A stretch of 16,452 nt of DNA from DASWIV01 sp036397475 (GTDB lineage: Bacteria > JAJVIF01 > JAPKYR01): the NCBI GenBank assembly GCA_036397475.1, contig DASWIV010000260.1, positions 1-16,452 of the forward strand, in the 5' to 3' direction. Numbering within the stretch: the first letter of the stretch is position 1; each line of letters opens with the position of its first letter. Shown here piece after piece: positions 1-6,974 of the stretch. Made by a program: the position numbers and the translations under genes. The notes beneath the pieces are model-generated. The model was not told the DNA's origin, did no database searches, and saw only the letters and a list, made by a program, of their open reading frames with translations.

Positions 1-456
1 CTTAATGTCCTCGATCTCGTCATCTGCATCGTCGAGGTCTCCGAGCACCATCTCCGGAACCAGAGACGCGGTCGGGGGTTCATCATCCTCCGTAGCTTCA
101 TCGAAAAGGTCCGAACCTGTAAGCGGCTTGATTCTCCGGTAATCGTTAACCGTAAACGGTTTTACGGTCCTGCCGATCAGATCGTCGCTTACCTGCAACG
201 CTTCTTCCCTCGGGACACCCGGTACGGGAGGGCGGCGCGGACTGCTGAGCTCGATTCCGTCATGCTCATCGTGACTTTCGAGATCTTCCATCTGGGGAGC
301 TGGAGGCTGGTGCACCGCGGTATCGACTTCAACTACCCGTTTTCCGGACTTATGCAGAAGGCGCTGTTTTTCCTTCTGTACGTAACGCTGCCAGTCTTCC
401 CAGCCACGGGGGCCGGGATTCAAGGAACTGCGTTTTTGTTTGTTACTTTGTCTCAT
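1..456 (-). CDS. Unrecognised charged protein, N-terminal part (runs off the left edge)
   Basis: An open frame of 152 codons runs from an ATG at 456 to base 1 with no stop, so the C-terminus lies outside the window. I recognise no family. The first 35 residues are basic and polar (MRQSNKQKRSS..., WEDWQRYVQKEKQRL); the rest is acidic and proline-rich, with low-complexity D/E runs near the edge (EATEDDEPP, DLDDADDEIED). There is no signal peptide or membrane segment, so it is probably cytoplasmic and partly disordered. It starts 42 nt after the stop of the small gene at 499-723 and is presumably cotranscribed with it. Its residues 24-60 (RYVQKEKQRL... VVEVD... PP) resemble the same part of that neighbour. 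The ribosome binding site is weak. The clean reading frame and tandem position support a real gene; its function is unknown. Confidence 0.6.
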   Translation of the reverse strand, partial: MRQSNKQKRSSLNPGPRGWEDWQRYVQKEKQRLLHKSGKRVVEVDTAVHQPPAPQMEDLESHDEHDGIELSSPRRPPVPGVPREEALQVSDDLIGRTVKPFTVNDYRRIKPLTGSDLFDEATEDDEPPTASLVPEMVLGDLDDADDEIEDIK

Positions 457-498
457 ACCACCGGGTTTTTACTATTTGTTATTCCCTGCCCGATGAAC

Positions 499-723
499 CT
501 AACTGACTTTCTTGCTGTTGCCGTTGGGTCCAAACAGAAGGTCGAGATCCCGTTCAAGGGGATCCGGCATCTTGATGGGAGGCATGCTAACTGCCTCGTT
601 CTCCACCTTGTCCAGATCGACCTGATGAACAATCCCCGCTCCATTTTTGCCCAGCCGCTTCGCCTCTTCCGCTATGTAACGCCTGAGTCTTTCAAGGTTT
701 GAATCTACAATTTTTTGTGACAT
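499..723 (-). CDS. Small unrecognised charged protein (74 aa)
   Basis: A 74-residue frame from an ATG at 723 to a TAG at 499-501. An in-frame GTG at 738 would add five residues; it has GAGG only 3 nt upstream, which is too close, so the start is uncertain. The protein is hydrophilic with a predicted amphipathic helix near the N-terminus (LERLRRYIAEEAKRLGK), a VDLDKVENEA segment and a proline-containing C-terminal half (MPPIKMPDPLERD) ending LLFGPNGNSKKVS. No family, signal peptide or membrane segment is recognisable. A convincing sigma70-type promoter lies 50-80 bp upstream. It is first in a leftward pair with the gene at 1-456, which shares a RY...E...RL...VD...PP pattern. No function assigned. 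Confidence 0.6.
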   Translation of the reverse strand: MSQKIVDSNLERLRRYIAEEAKRLGKNGAGIVHQVDLDKVENEAVSMPPIKMPDPLERDLDLLFGPNGNSKKVS

Positions 724-774
724 CAGTTTACCAGCCACACGCCTCTAGTCTAATGTTCCTCGATCCGAGTAAGA

Positions 775-804
775 ATTCTATCACATCAGGTGAATCAGTT
801 TCAA
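775..804 (-). promoter_or_regulatory. Sigma70-type promoter for the leftward small genes
   Basis: Read on the minus strand: -35 TTGAAA (804-799), 18-bp spacer, -10 TAGAAT (780-775). Both boxes match 5 of 6 consensus positions. The predicted start of transcription is about 768, giving a leader of about 45 nt before the ATG at 723. Confidence 0.55.
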
Positions 805-897
805 TGCCGCAAATATTTAAGGCTGTAATGGAAACTAATTAACGAAAACCTGTACAAAGCTGTATCATGGGTATATATCGATTTTTCACCGCCGCAC

Positions 898-928
898 TTG
901 AATTTTTATCCCGATTGTGGCATATAAG
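898..928 (+). promoter_or_regulatory. Candidate promoter for the ileS leader
   Basis: -35 TTGAAT at 898-903 with either CATATA (spacer 17) or the better TATAAG (923-928, spacer 19) as the -10. Transcription would start near 934, giving an ileS leader of about 190 nt that includes the hairpin at 1032-1048. The spacing is not ideal, so this is only a candidate. Confidence 0.35.
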
Positions 929-1031
929 CTTCGCTACAGGATAAAGTCACATGAGTAACATCATCATTATAGGGAGAATTATCAGATTATCGGACTGAAG
1001 CTCAGGGTCCCCATATGCTCATGCGTACGAA

Positions 1032-1058
1032 CCTCCGGGACCCGGAGGATTTTTTATT
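1032..1058 (+). terminator. Intrinsic terminator or attenuator upstream of ileS
   Basis: A perfect 7-bp GC-rich stem CCTCCGG / CCGGAGG with loop GAC (1032-1048) is followed by ATTTTTTATT. It lies on the ileS sense strand, 68 nt before the start codon, with no protein gene ending upstream on that strand. Either it ends a short unannotated RNA or it is the terminator of an attenuator. An upstream GGGTCCC (1005-1011) is exactly complementary to GGGACCC (1037-1043) inside the stem, which would allow an antiterminator. Confidence 0.7.
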
Positions 1059-1125
1059 GCTTCATTGAAAACTCATTAACACCGATTAACGATAGTATTA
1101 ATGCCGATTCGATAGGATTAATAAC

Positions 1126-4100
1126 ATGGACAAGGTCGAAACTATGACATTTCAAAAACCGATGCAGGCATCTATCCCGGAACTTGAATCACTCGTTCGG
1201 AAATTCTGGGATCAAAATAAAATTTTCGATAAGACACTCGAAGCATCGAAGGGCCATCCCCGCTGGGTGTTCTACGAAGGACCCCCGACCGCGAACGGGC
1301 GTCCGCATCCCGGCCATATCCTCACGCGCGTGATCAAGGACCTCTTCCCGCGGTATAAAACCATGACAGGGCACTTCGTAGAGCGAAAAGCCGGATGGGA
1401 TACCCACGGGCTTCCGGTGGAAATCGAGGTCGAAAAGGCGCTCGGACTGAATTCCAAGGGCGACATCGAAAAATATGGAGTCGAGAAATTCATAGGGGAA
1501 TGCAAAAAATCAGTATGGAAATACCTTGCCGACTGGGAAGACATCACCCGCCAGATCGGGTTCTGGATCGACCTGGACAATCCCTACGTCACCTACAGAA
1601 ATGAATACATCGAATCGCTCTGGTGGATCTTCAAGCAGATCCATCGCGCAGGACTGCTGGTCCGCGGACATAAAACTGTCCCCTTCTGCAACCGGTGCGG
1701 TACCCCTCTGTCAAGCCACGAGGTCGCGCAGGGATATGTCGATGTGACTGAACCATCTGTTTTTGTATTGTTTCAGTCGGTTGATGACAATGACACATAT
1801 TTCCTTGCATGGACGACAACCCCGTGGACGCTGTTATCCAACCTTGCTCTCGCGATGGGTCCTGAATATGAGTACATCACGTACCAGTACAAGGATAAAA
1901 AATATATTCTTGCGAAATCGCTTGCGCGAGATGTATTCGGCGACAGGTACGATACGGCGAATATAATCGATGAAAAATCCGGAAAGGATTTCGAGGGCAA
2001 AAAGTACGTGCCCCTTTATCCATTCGAAAAATATCTCGAGAATAATTACCGGGTCATAATGGCTGATTTCGTTAGCCTGGAAGACGGCTCCGGAATTGTC
2101 CATATCGCTCCCGGCTACGGCGAGGACGACTACCTGTCGGGCCGGGCTAACGATCTCGACATGCTTCAGGTTGCCGGTGAATCGGGATTTGTATCCGATG
2201 ACGCGCCTGAAATGGTAGCGGGAAAATATTTCAAGGAAGCGGATGAACCAATCCTGCTTGACCTTAAAGACCGGTGCCTTTTGTTCAAAGTCAAGGAATA
2301 TACCCACGCGTACCCACACTGCTGGCGATGCAAATCACCATTGATGTACTTTGCGCGTGAGAGCTGGTTTTTAAAGACCACTGAGATCAGGAACACACTG
2401 GTCGAGGAAAATCGAAAGATCGAATGGTATCCCGAGACCATTAAGGAAGGACGTTTCGGGAAATTCCTTGAAAATAATATCGACTGGGCGATCAGCCGTA
2501 ACCGGTACTGGGGCACCCCTCTTCCCATCTGGGTCTGCGACGGGTGTAACCACAACGATGTTGTCGGGAGCATCGCTGAACTGAAAGAGCGTGCCAATGA
2601 AAATGTCCCCGACGATGTTGAGCTGCACCGTCCGGGAATCGACCAGTACACTCTGAAATGCAGTGAGTGCGGCGGAACCATGCACCGGGTACCCGAAGTC
2701 GCGGACACATGGTTCGATTCAGGCTCCATGCCGGTCGCCCAGTGGCATTACCCGTTCGAATTCAGGGAAGAATTTATCCCCTGGTACCCGTGCGACTTCA
2801 TTTCGGAAGCGCAGGACCAGACACGTGGATGGTTTTACACACTGCACGCAGTCGCTGGACTTCTGCACGCAGCGTCGAAAAAATTCCCCGACGATGAAGA
2901 CTTGAAACCATTCAGGGACTGGGGACTTTCCTATAAGAGGTGCATATGCCTCGGCCTGATCCTAGATGACGATGGCTTGAAAATGTCAAAATCCCGTGGC
3001 GGATATATCGAGCCGACACAAATTCTGCAGAACCAGGGCGCGGACGCGCTACGGTGGAATTTTTACGGCAATGTTGATCCGTGGGTTGGTGTGCGATTTA
3101 CGGAAGAAAGTGTCAGGGATGTCCAGCGCAGATTTTTGCTGACGTTGAGAAACGTGTACCAGTTCTTCACAATCTACGCGAATATCGATGGGTATGATCC
3201 ACTGGAGGTAAAGGATAATCCGGACGTTTACTCTCCCCTCGATAAATGGATTCTCGCGAAACTGAATCATACGATAAAGGATGTCAGGTTCGCGCTTGAT
3301 CATTATGATGTCCTTAGTTCGGCGAAAGCCCTGGAGAGCTTTGTCGACGCGCTTTCCAACTGGTATGTACGCCGGAGCCGCGAGAGATTCTGGCGTGCGG
3401 ATAAAGATACCGACAAATGGGCGGCCTACAGTGTGCTTTTCAATTGCCTTGTGACATTGTCGAAAGCGCTCGCGCCGTTCACTCCCTTTATCTCTGAAGA
3501 GATCTACCAGAACCTGGGGGTCGGACATTTATCCGACGCAAAAGAAAGTGTCCATCTGGAATCATATCCTGGTGTCGAAGAGAAATGGCTCAACGACGAA
3601 CTCGAGCAGGAAGTTGCCCTCGCAATGGAGATCGCGAAGCTTGGGCGTTCGGCGCGAAAAGAATCGAAGATCAGGGTACGACAGCCGTTATCCGAATTAA
3701 TTGTCGTTACGGATAATCCCGCACATAAAACATGGGCGGAAAATCAGAAGGACGTAATTCTGGATGAGTTAAATATCAAAGCCCTGACATTTACCGGCAA
3801 TCAGTCGGATTTTGTGAAATACACGATCACTCCGAATTTCTCGCTTCTGGGGCCAAGGTTCGGAAGAAATATGCCGCTGGTCAAGTCCGCGTTTGGCAAC
3901 CTGACCGATGACCAGGCCAAGGCAATCCAGACGTCGCTTGAATCGGGCAAGACCTGTACAGTCGATATAAACGGCAAATCGACGACCTTCACCGACGAGG
4001 AAGTATCTGTCACAATGGACAGCAAGGAAGGATACGCGGCAGCGTCTGGTTCCACTCTCGCTATCGTTCTCAAAACGGAACTGACCGGTGATTTGCTGAG

Positions 4101-4359
4101 CGAGGGAATAGCCAGAGAGATTATTCACCACGTTCAGGGACTCAGGAAAACGGCAGATCTGGATTACACCGCCAAGATCGACGCGTATATCGGCACAGAT
4201 AACAGGGAGGTACTTGACGCGGTCGGGCAACATGAGGATTATATCCGTCGCGAGACTCTCGCGAATGAGTTAAAATTGGAATCTTCCGATGGACTTGAGC
4301 ATAGAGCCGACGCAAAAGTCGATGGTGTTCCTGTCGCTTTCGGATTGAAGGTCATATAA
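1126..4359 (+). CDS. ileS: Isoleucyl-tRNA synthetase (clade II type)
   Basis: Cytoplasmic class I aminoacyl-tRNA synthetase that charges tRNA-Ile with isoleucine using ATP and edits misactivated valine. The 1077 residues carry the HIGH-type motif as HPGH (61-64) and KMSKS at 619-623. The editing domain follows about residue 190 and includes the WTTTPWTL signature. Four CxxC pairs are visible: C188/C191, C399/C402, C471/C474 and C512/C515, consistent with two zinc sites. The anticodon-binding region (SNWYVRRSRERFW) and a long C-terminal extension follow. Length and zinc pairs point to the eukaryote-like clade II enzymes; that clade is often poorly sensitive to mupirocin, an inference here. AGGA lies 8 nt before the ATG at 1126, favouring it over M7. 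The gene has an attenuator-like leader and runs almost directly into two tRNA-Arg genes. Confidence 0.97.
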   Translation: MDKVETMTFQKPMQASIPELESLVRKFWDQNKIFDKTLEASKGHPRWVFYEGPPTANGRPHPGHILTRVIKDLFPRYKTMTGHFVERKAGWDTHGLPVEIEVEKALGLNSKGDIEKYGVEKFIGECKKSVWKYLADWEDITRQIGFWIDLDNPYVTYRNEYIESLWWIFKQIHRAGLLVRGHKTVPFCNRCGTPLSSHEVAQGYVDVTEPSVFVLFQSVDDNDTYFLAWTTTPWTLLSNLALAMGPEYEYITYQYKDKKYILAKSLARDVFGDRYDTANIIDEKSGKDFEGKKYVPLYPFEKYLENNYRVIMADFVSLEDGSGIVHIAPGYGEDDYLSGRANDLDMLQVAGESGFVSDDAPEMVAGKYFKEADEPILLDLKDRCLLFKVKEYTHAYPHCWRCKSPLMYFARESWFLKTTEIRNTLVEENRKIEWYPETIKEGRFGKFLENNIDWAISRNRYWGTPLPIWVCDGCNHNDVVGSIAELKERANENVPDDVELHRPGIDQYTLKCSECGGTMHRVPEVADTWFDSGSMPVAQWHYPFEFREEFIPWYPCDFISEAQDQTRGWFYTLHAVAGLLHAASKKFPDDEDLKPFRDWGLSYKRCICLGLILDDDGLKMSKSRGGYIEPTQILQNQGADALRWNFYGNVDPWVGVRFTEESVRDVQRRFLLTLRNVYQFFTIYANIDGYDPLEVKDNPDVYSPLDKWILAKLNHTIKDVRFALDHYDVLSSAKALESFVDALSNWYVRRSRERFWRADKDTDKWAAYSVLFNCLVTLSKALAPFTPFISEEIYQNLGVGHLSDAKESVHLESYPGVEEKWLNDELEQEVALAMEIAKLGRSARKESKIRVRQPLSELIVVTDNPAHKTWAENQKDVILDELNIKALTFTGNQSDFVKYTITPNFSLLGPRFGRNMPLVKSAFGNLTDDQAKAIQTSLESGKTCTVDINGKSTTFTDEEVSVTMDSKEGYAAASGSTLAIVLKTELTGDLLSEGIAREIIHHVQGLRKTADLDYTAKIDAYIGTDNREVLDAVGQHEDYIRRETLANELKLESSDGLEHRADAKVDGVPVAFGLKVI

Positions 4360-4364
4360 AGCGC

Positions 4365-4441
4365 GCGCCAGTAGCTCAGTAGGATAGAGCAACAGCCTTC
4401 TAAGCTGTGGGTCACAGGTTCGAGTCCTGTCTGGCGCGCCA
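4365..4441 (+). tRNA. tRNA-Arg (anticodon UCU)
   Basis: The full cloverleaf is visible: acceptor GCGCCAG / CTGGCGC, D arm GCTC...GAGC, anticodon stem ACAGC / GCTGT with loop CTTCTAA (anticodon TCT, reading AGA/AGG), T arm ACAGG / CCTGT with TTCGAGT, discriminator G and an encoded CCA. It starts 5 nt after the ileS stop, so it is probably cut from the ileS transcript by RNase P. Confidence 0.95.
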
Positions 4442-4462
4442 GATTTTTATAAACGTATTCAG

Positions 4463-4539
4463 GCGCTCGTAGCTCAACTGGATAGAGCAACAGACTTCGG
4501 ATCTGTAGGTTGAGGGTTCGAATCCTTCCGGGCGCGCCA
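4463..4539 (+). tRNA. tRNA-Arg (anticodon UCG)
   Basis: Acceptor GCGCTCG pairs with CGGGCGC (one G-U). The anticodon stem ACAGA / TCTGT encloses loop CTTCGGA (anticodon TCG, reading CGA and probably CGG). T arm GAGGG / CCTTC with TTCGAAT has one wobble pair; discriminator G and an encoded CCA follow. It lies 21 bp after tRNA-Arg(UCU), and a terminator follows 11 bp later, so the two tRNAs probably share a transcript. Confidence 0.95.
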
Positions 4540-4550
4540 TAAGACCTCAA

Positions 4551-4580
4551 AATCCTGCTATCCAGGCGGGATTATTTTTT
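4551..4580 (+). terminator. Intrinsic terminator after the ileS-tRNA-Arg cluster
   Basis: Stem AATCCTGC / GCGGGATT (8 bp, one G-U pair) with loop TATCCAG is followed by ATTTTTT. It ends the rightward ileS-tRNA-tRNA unit. Confidence 0.8.
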
Positions 4581-4596
4581 CCCCTGTCAAGGCAAA

Positions 4597-4636
4597 GTAG
4601 AAATGTCCCCTTTCCGGCTATGTAGAAATGTCCCCT
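4597..4636 (+). repeat. Two 15-bp direct repeats, possible IS-end remnant
   Basis: GTAGAAATGTCCCCT occurs at 4597-4611 and again at 4622-4636, a period of 25 bp, in non-coding DNA between the terminator and ftsH. Short tandem terminal repeats of this kind occur at the ends of some insertion sequences, such as IS21-like elements. No transposase or opposite end is present, so a decayed element or solo end is only an inference. Confidence 0.5.
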
Positions 4637-4742
4637 ACGGTGGCGGATAGTGGCATGACATGATAAACTTTCCTGCTTGTAACTCGTTATATTTTTAGTG
4701 AACTATTTTGAGATGTACGTCATCAGTTAATAATGGAGAAAC

Positions 4743-4766
4743 ATGGCTCCCTGTAGCCACCTTTAA
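4743..4766 (+). CDS. Seven-codon mini-ORF in frame with and just before ftsH
   Basis: ATG GCT CCC TGT AGC CAC CTT TAA encodes MAPCSHL. It has the best ribosome binding site in this region, GGAG at 4735-4738, 4 nt before its ATG. It shares the ftsH reading frame and stops 3 nt before the ftsH ATG at 4770, which has no Shine-Dalgarno of its own. This suggests a leader peptide with reinitiation at ftsH, or an in-frame stop that shortens an original longer N-terminus. Whether the peptide is made is unknown. Confidence 0.35.
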   Translation: MAPCSHL

Positions 4767-4769
4767 ATT

Positions 4770-6743
4770 ATGAGAGCATCACGTTGGAATTCATTTTCAG
4801 TCATTGCGATCCTTCTCGGGCTTGCTCTGATATACACTTTCTGGACAAGCCAGGCAAAAATAGAGGAAGTTCCTTTCAGCAAATTTGAGGCAGCCATCGA
4901 TGGCGACCTTGGTTATACCCAGCTCAAGTCTGTTGAGATTCGTGAAGATGAAGGAATCATTATCGGCGAAGCGCTTTCATCGACCGAAAGCCTTCCGAAA
5001 AATTTCCGCACCCGCTTTCCCAGGGGTTGGGAAGAAACACTCGTTACCCGTTTGACCGCCCAGGACATCGATATTGTGGTAAAAAGTCCGCCACTCATTC
5101 TCCAAGCGCTTTCACCACTTCTTTTATTGATCATCCCCCTTGCCCTGTTCGGACTCTTGTACTTCTTCCTGTACCGCCAGGCTCAGGCGTCCGGTGGACA
5201 GGCATTCAGCTTCGGAAAATCGAAGGCGAAAATGCTCACTGAAAATCGCCCTCAGGTGAAATTTAAAGACGTCGCCGGTGTCGACGAAGCTGTCGAGGAA
5301 CTTGAGGAAGTTGTCGAATTCCTCAAGGAAAGAAAGAAATTCATCGCCCTCGGAGCCAAGATCCCGAAAGGCGTTTTACTTGTAGGTCCTCCCGGATGTG
5401 GTAAAACCCTCCTCGCGAGAGCCATTGCAGGCGAAGCTGGCGTCCCGTTCTTCCACATGAGCGGCTCTGACTTTGTGGAGATGTTTGTAGGTGTTGGCGC
5501 GAGCCGTGTTCGCGACCTGTTTGAGCAGGCGAAAAAACACGCCCCATCAATTGTGTTCGTAGATGAGATCGACGCTGTCGGACGGCAGCGTGGCGCTGGA
5601 CTCGGTGGTGGTCACGATGAGCGAGAGCAGACCCTCAACGCTCTGCTTGTTGAAATGGACGGGTTCGATCCCAATGCGGGCGTAATAATGGTCGCTGCCA
5701 CCAACCGTCCCGATATCCTCGACCCCGCTTTGCTCCGTCCCGGACGTTTCGACCGTCGCATTGTTGTCGACAGACCGGACATCAAAGGCCGCGAAAAAAT
5801 CCTGGTTATTCATTCAAGGGAAATTCCTCTTGATGAAGACGTCGACCTCGGGATCATCGCACGGCGCACACCCGGCTTCACCGGTTCCGACATCAAGAAT
5901 CTGTCGAACGAAGCGGCCATTCTCGCTGCCCGAAAAAATGAAAAGCGGGTAAGAATGGAACATTTCGAGGAAGCTACAGAGCGTGTAGTTGCCGGACCTC
6001 AGCGTCGAAGCCGGATCATTTCTCCGGACGAACAGGAACGCCTGGCGTTTCACGAAGCTGGCCACGCTGTCATTCCGTATTACCTGGGTGACAAGGATCC
6101 TGTGCATAAAATCAGCATCCTTCCTCGAGGTATGGCTCTTGGCTATACCCTCCAGCTTCCCCTGGAAGACCGTTACATGACAACTCAGAGAGACCTGGTC
6201 AATAAAATGAAAATCGCCCTCGGCGGACGGGTTGCCGAGGAAGTAATGTTTGCCGAAGTTTCTACAGGTGCTCACGACGACCTGAACAAGGTAACTGACC
6301 TGGCAAGGCGAATGGTCACCGAGTTCGGTATGTCCGAAAAACTCGGTCCTATCACTTTCGGCAAGAAAACAGGTGCCATATTCCTCGGGCGCGATTTCCA
6401 TGAAGAAAGAAATTACTCCGAAAAAATTGCTTATGAGATCGACAAGGAAGTCCACCGCATTGTCGAGGAAGCCCATCGCGATGTTACGCGCATCATGACC
6501 GAACACAAGGATAAACTTGAAGCGGTCACCAGGCGGCTTCTCGAAGTCCAGGACATGGAGGGCGACGAGCTCATCGCAATCCTTGAAGACCAGCCCAAAT
6601 TATTCAAGGAAAAGGAATCGGGGCTGTTTGACGACAAGGAGAAGCAATTGATCGAAGAGCACGAAAAGGGCTCGAAAACCCTCGAGGGCGAGAGAATACA
6701 CGATCGCCCCAAGGACATGCCACCCGCAATCGATCCCGCATAG
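4770..6743 (+). CDS. ftsH: ATP-dependent zinc metalloprotease FtsH
   Basis: Membrane-anchored AAA+ protease that degrades misfolded membrane proteins and short-lived regulators; in E. coli it degrades LpxC and so limits LPS synthesis. The 657 residues show membrane segment 1 (about 8-25), a periplasmic domain, membrane segment 2 (about 111-135), Walker A GPPGCGKT (206-213), pore-loop MFVGVGAS (238-245), Walker B IVFVDEID (261-268), the second region of homology with arginine fingers (311-330) and the zinc site HEAGH (428-432), with a likely third ligand Asp in STGAHDDL (498-505). The Walker A has Cys where Thr is usual. The C-terminal tail is charged and probably coiled or flexible. The ATG at 4770 lacks a Shine-Dalgarno and follows an in-frame mini-ORF. 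A terminator lies 34 bp downstream, so ftsH is probably monocistronic. Confidence 0.97.
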   Translation: MRASRWNSFSVIAILLGLALIYTFWTSQAKIEEVPFSKFEAAIDGDLGYTQLKSVEIREDEGIIIGEALSSTESLPKNFRTRFPRGWEETLVTRLTAQDIDIVVKSPPLILQALSPLLLLIIPLALFGLLYFFLYRQAQASGGQAFSFGKSKAKMLTENRPQVKFKDVAGVDEAVEELEEVVEFLKERKKFIALGAKIPKGVLLVGPPGCGKTLLARAIAGEAGVPFFHMSGSDFVEMFVGVGASRVRDLFEQAKKHAPSIVFVDEIDAVGRQRGAGLGGGHDEREQTLNALLVEMDGFDPNAGVIMVAATNRPDILDPALLRPGRFDRRIVVDRPDIKGREKILVIHSREIPLDEDVDLGIIARRTPGFTGSDIKNLSNEAAILAARKNEKRVRMEHFEEATERVVAGPQRRSRIISPDEQERLAFHEAGHAVIPYYLGDKDPVHKISILPRGMALGYTLQLPLEDRYMTTQRDLVNKMKIALGGRVAEEVMFAEVSTGAHDDLNKVTDLARRMVTEFGMSEKLGPITFGKKTGAIFLGRDFHEERNYSEKIAYEIDKEVHRIVEEAHRDVTRIMTEHKDKLEAVTRRLLEVQDMEGDELIAILEDQPKLFKEKESGLFDDKEKQLIEEHEKGSKTLEGERIHDRPKDMPPAIDPA

Positions 6744-6776
6744 GTGTCGATTCCATCCTGGATTCGTTACTCGTGT

Positions 6777-6805
6777 CTATCGCTTCCAGCGGTAGATTTT
6801 TTATT
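6777..6805 (+). terminator. Intrinsic terminator of ftsH
   Basis: Stem CTATCGCT / AGCGGTAG (8 bp, one G-U pair) with loop TCC is followed by ATTTTTTATT. It lies 34 nt after the ftsH stop. Confidence 0.8.
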
Positions 6806-6842
6806 CCATGAGCTGGCCAATCCCAATTCCACATATCCATGA

Positions 6843-6910
6843 TATAATTATTCAGGCGATAATATTGTATTACAGGTAAAGAATTTTTCCCGGAACCATG
6901 AACCTCCGGG
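6843..6910 (+). promoter_or_regulatory. Possible promoter and leader hairpin before the secretin-N-like gene
   Basis: A consensus -10 TATAAT sits at 6843-6848, but no good -35 lies 16-18 bp upstream. A short hairpin CCCGG (6889-6893) / CCGGG (6906-6910) follows in the leader. Its GAACCTCCGGG also occurs at the ileS leader terminator, but here no T-run follows directly. Weak evidence. Confidence 0.25.
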
Positions 6911-6974
6911 TACCGGATTTAATCGCAATATTGTGGGGGCATTATTCTTTGAATATTTTTCCGAGGAGCGTATC

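Larger units (their letters stand above)
739..1125. other. Divergent intergenic region with ileS leader
   Basis: This 387-bp stretch separates the leftward small-gene pair from rightward ileS. It holds a minus-strand promoter (775-804), a plus-strand promoter candidate (898-928) and an intrinsic-terminator hairpin with possible competing structures (990-1058). No protein gene fits apart from a 17-codon mini-ORF at 1015-1068 that I do not trust. Bases 805-897 show nothing I can identify. Confidence 0.6.

Noticed and set aside
262..702. 146-aa plus-strand frame at the left edge
   Set aside because: It overlaps the two minus-strand small genes, which have a promoter and compositions like real soluble proteins. 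The plus frame has no supporting signal.
930..1060. T-box riboswitch before ileS
   Set aside because: No AGGGTGGNACCGCG-type T-box sequence or TGGN antiterminator bulge is present, and the leader is short for a Stem I architecture. AGGGTCCCC is only a superficial match.
1015..1068. 17-codon mini-ORF (MLMRTNLRDPEDFLLLH) as an ileS attenuation leader peptide
   Set aside because: It contains no isoleucine codon, so it could not sense tRNA-Ile charging by ribosome stalling, and it simply spans the terminator stem.
4239..4550. 103-aa minus-strand frame (MRSYGAPGRIRTLNLQIRSL...)
   Set aside because: It is antisense to both tRNA-Arg genes and the end of ileS. GAPGRIRTLN and RQTGLEPVTH are well-known spurious translations of tRNA complements.
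5814..6506. 230-aa minus-strand frame opposite ftsH
   Set aside because: Shadow of the conserved FtsH protease domain on the other strand.
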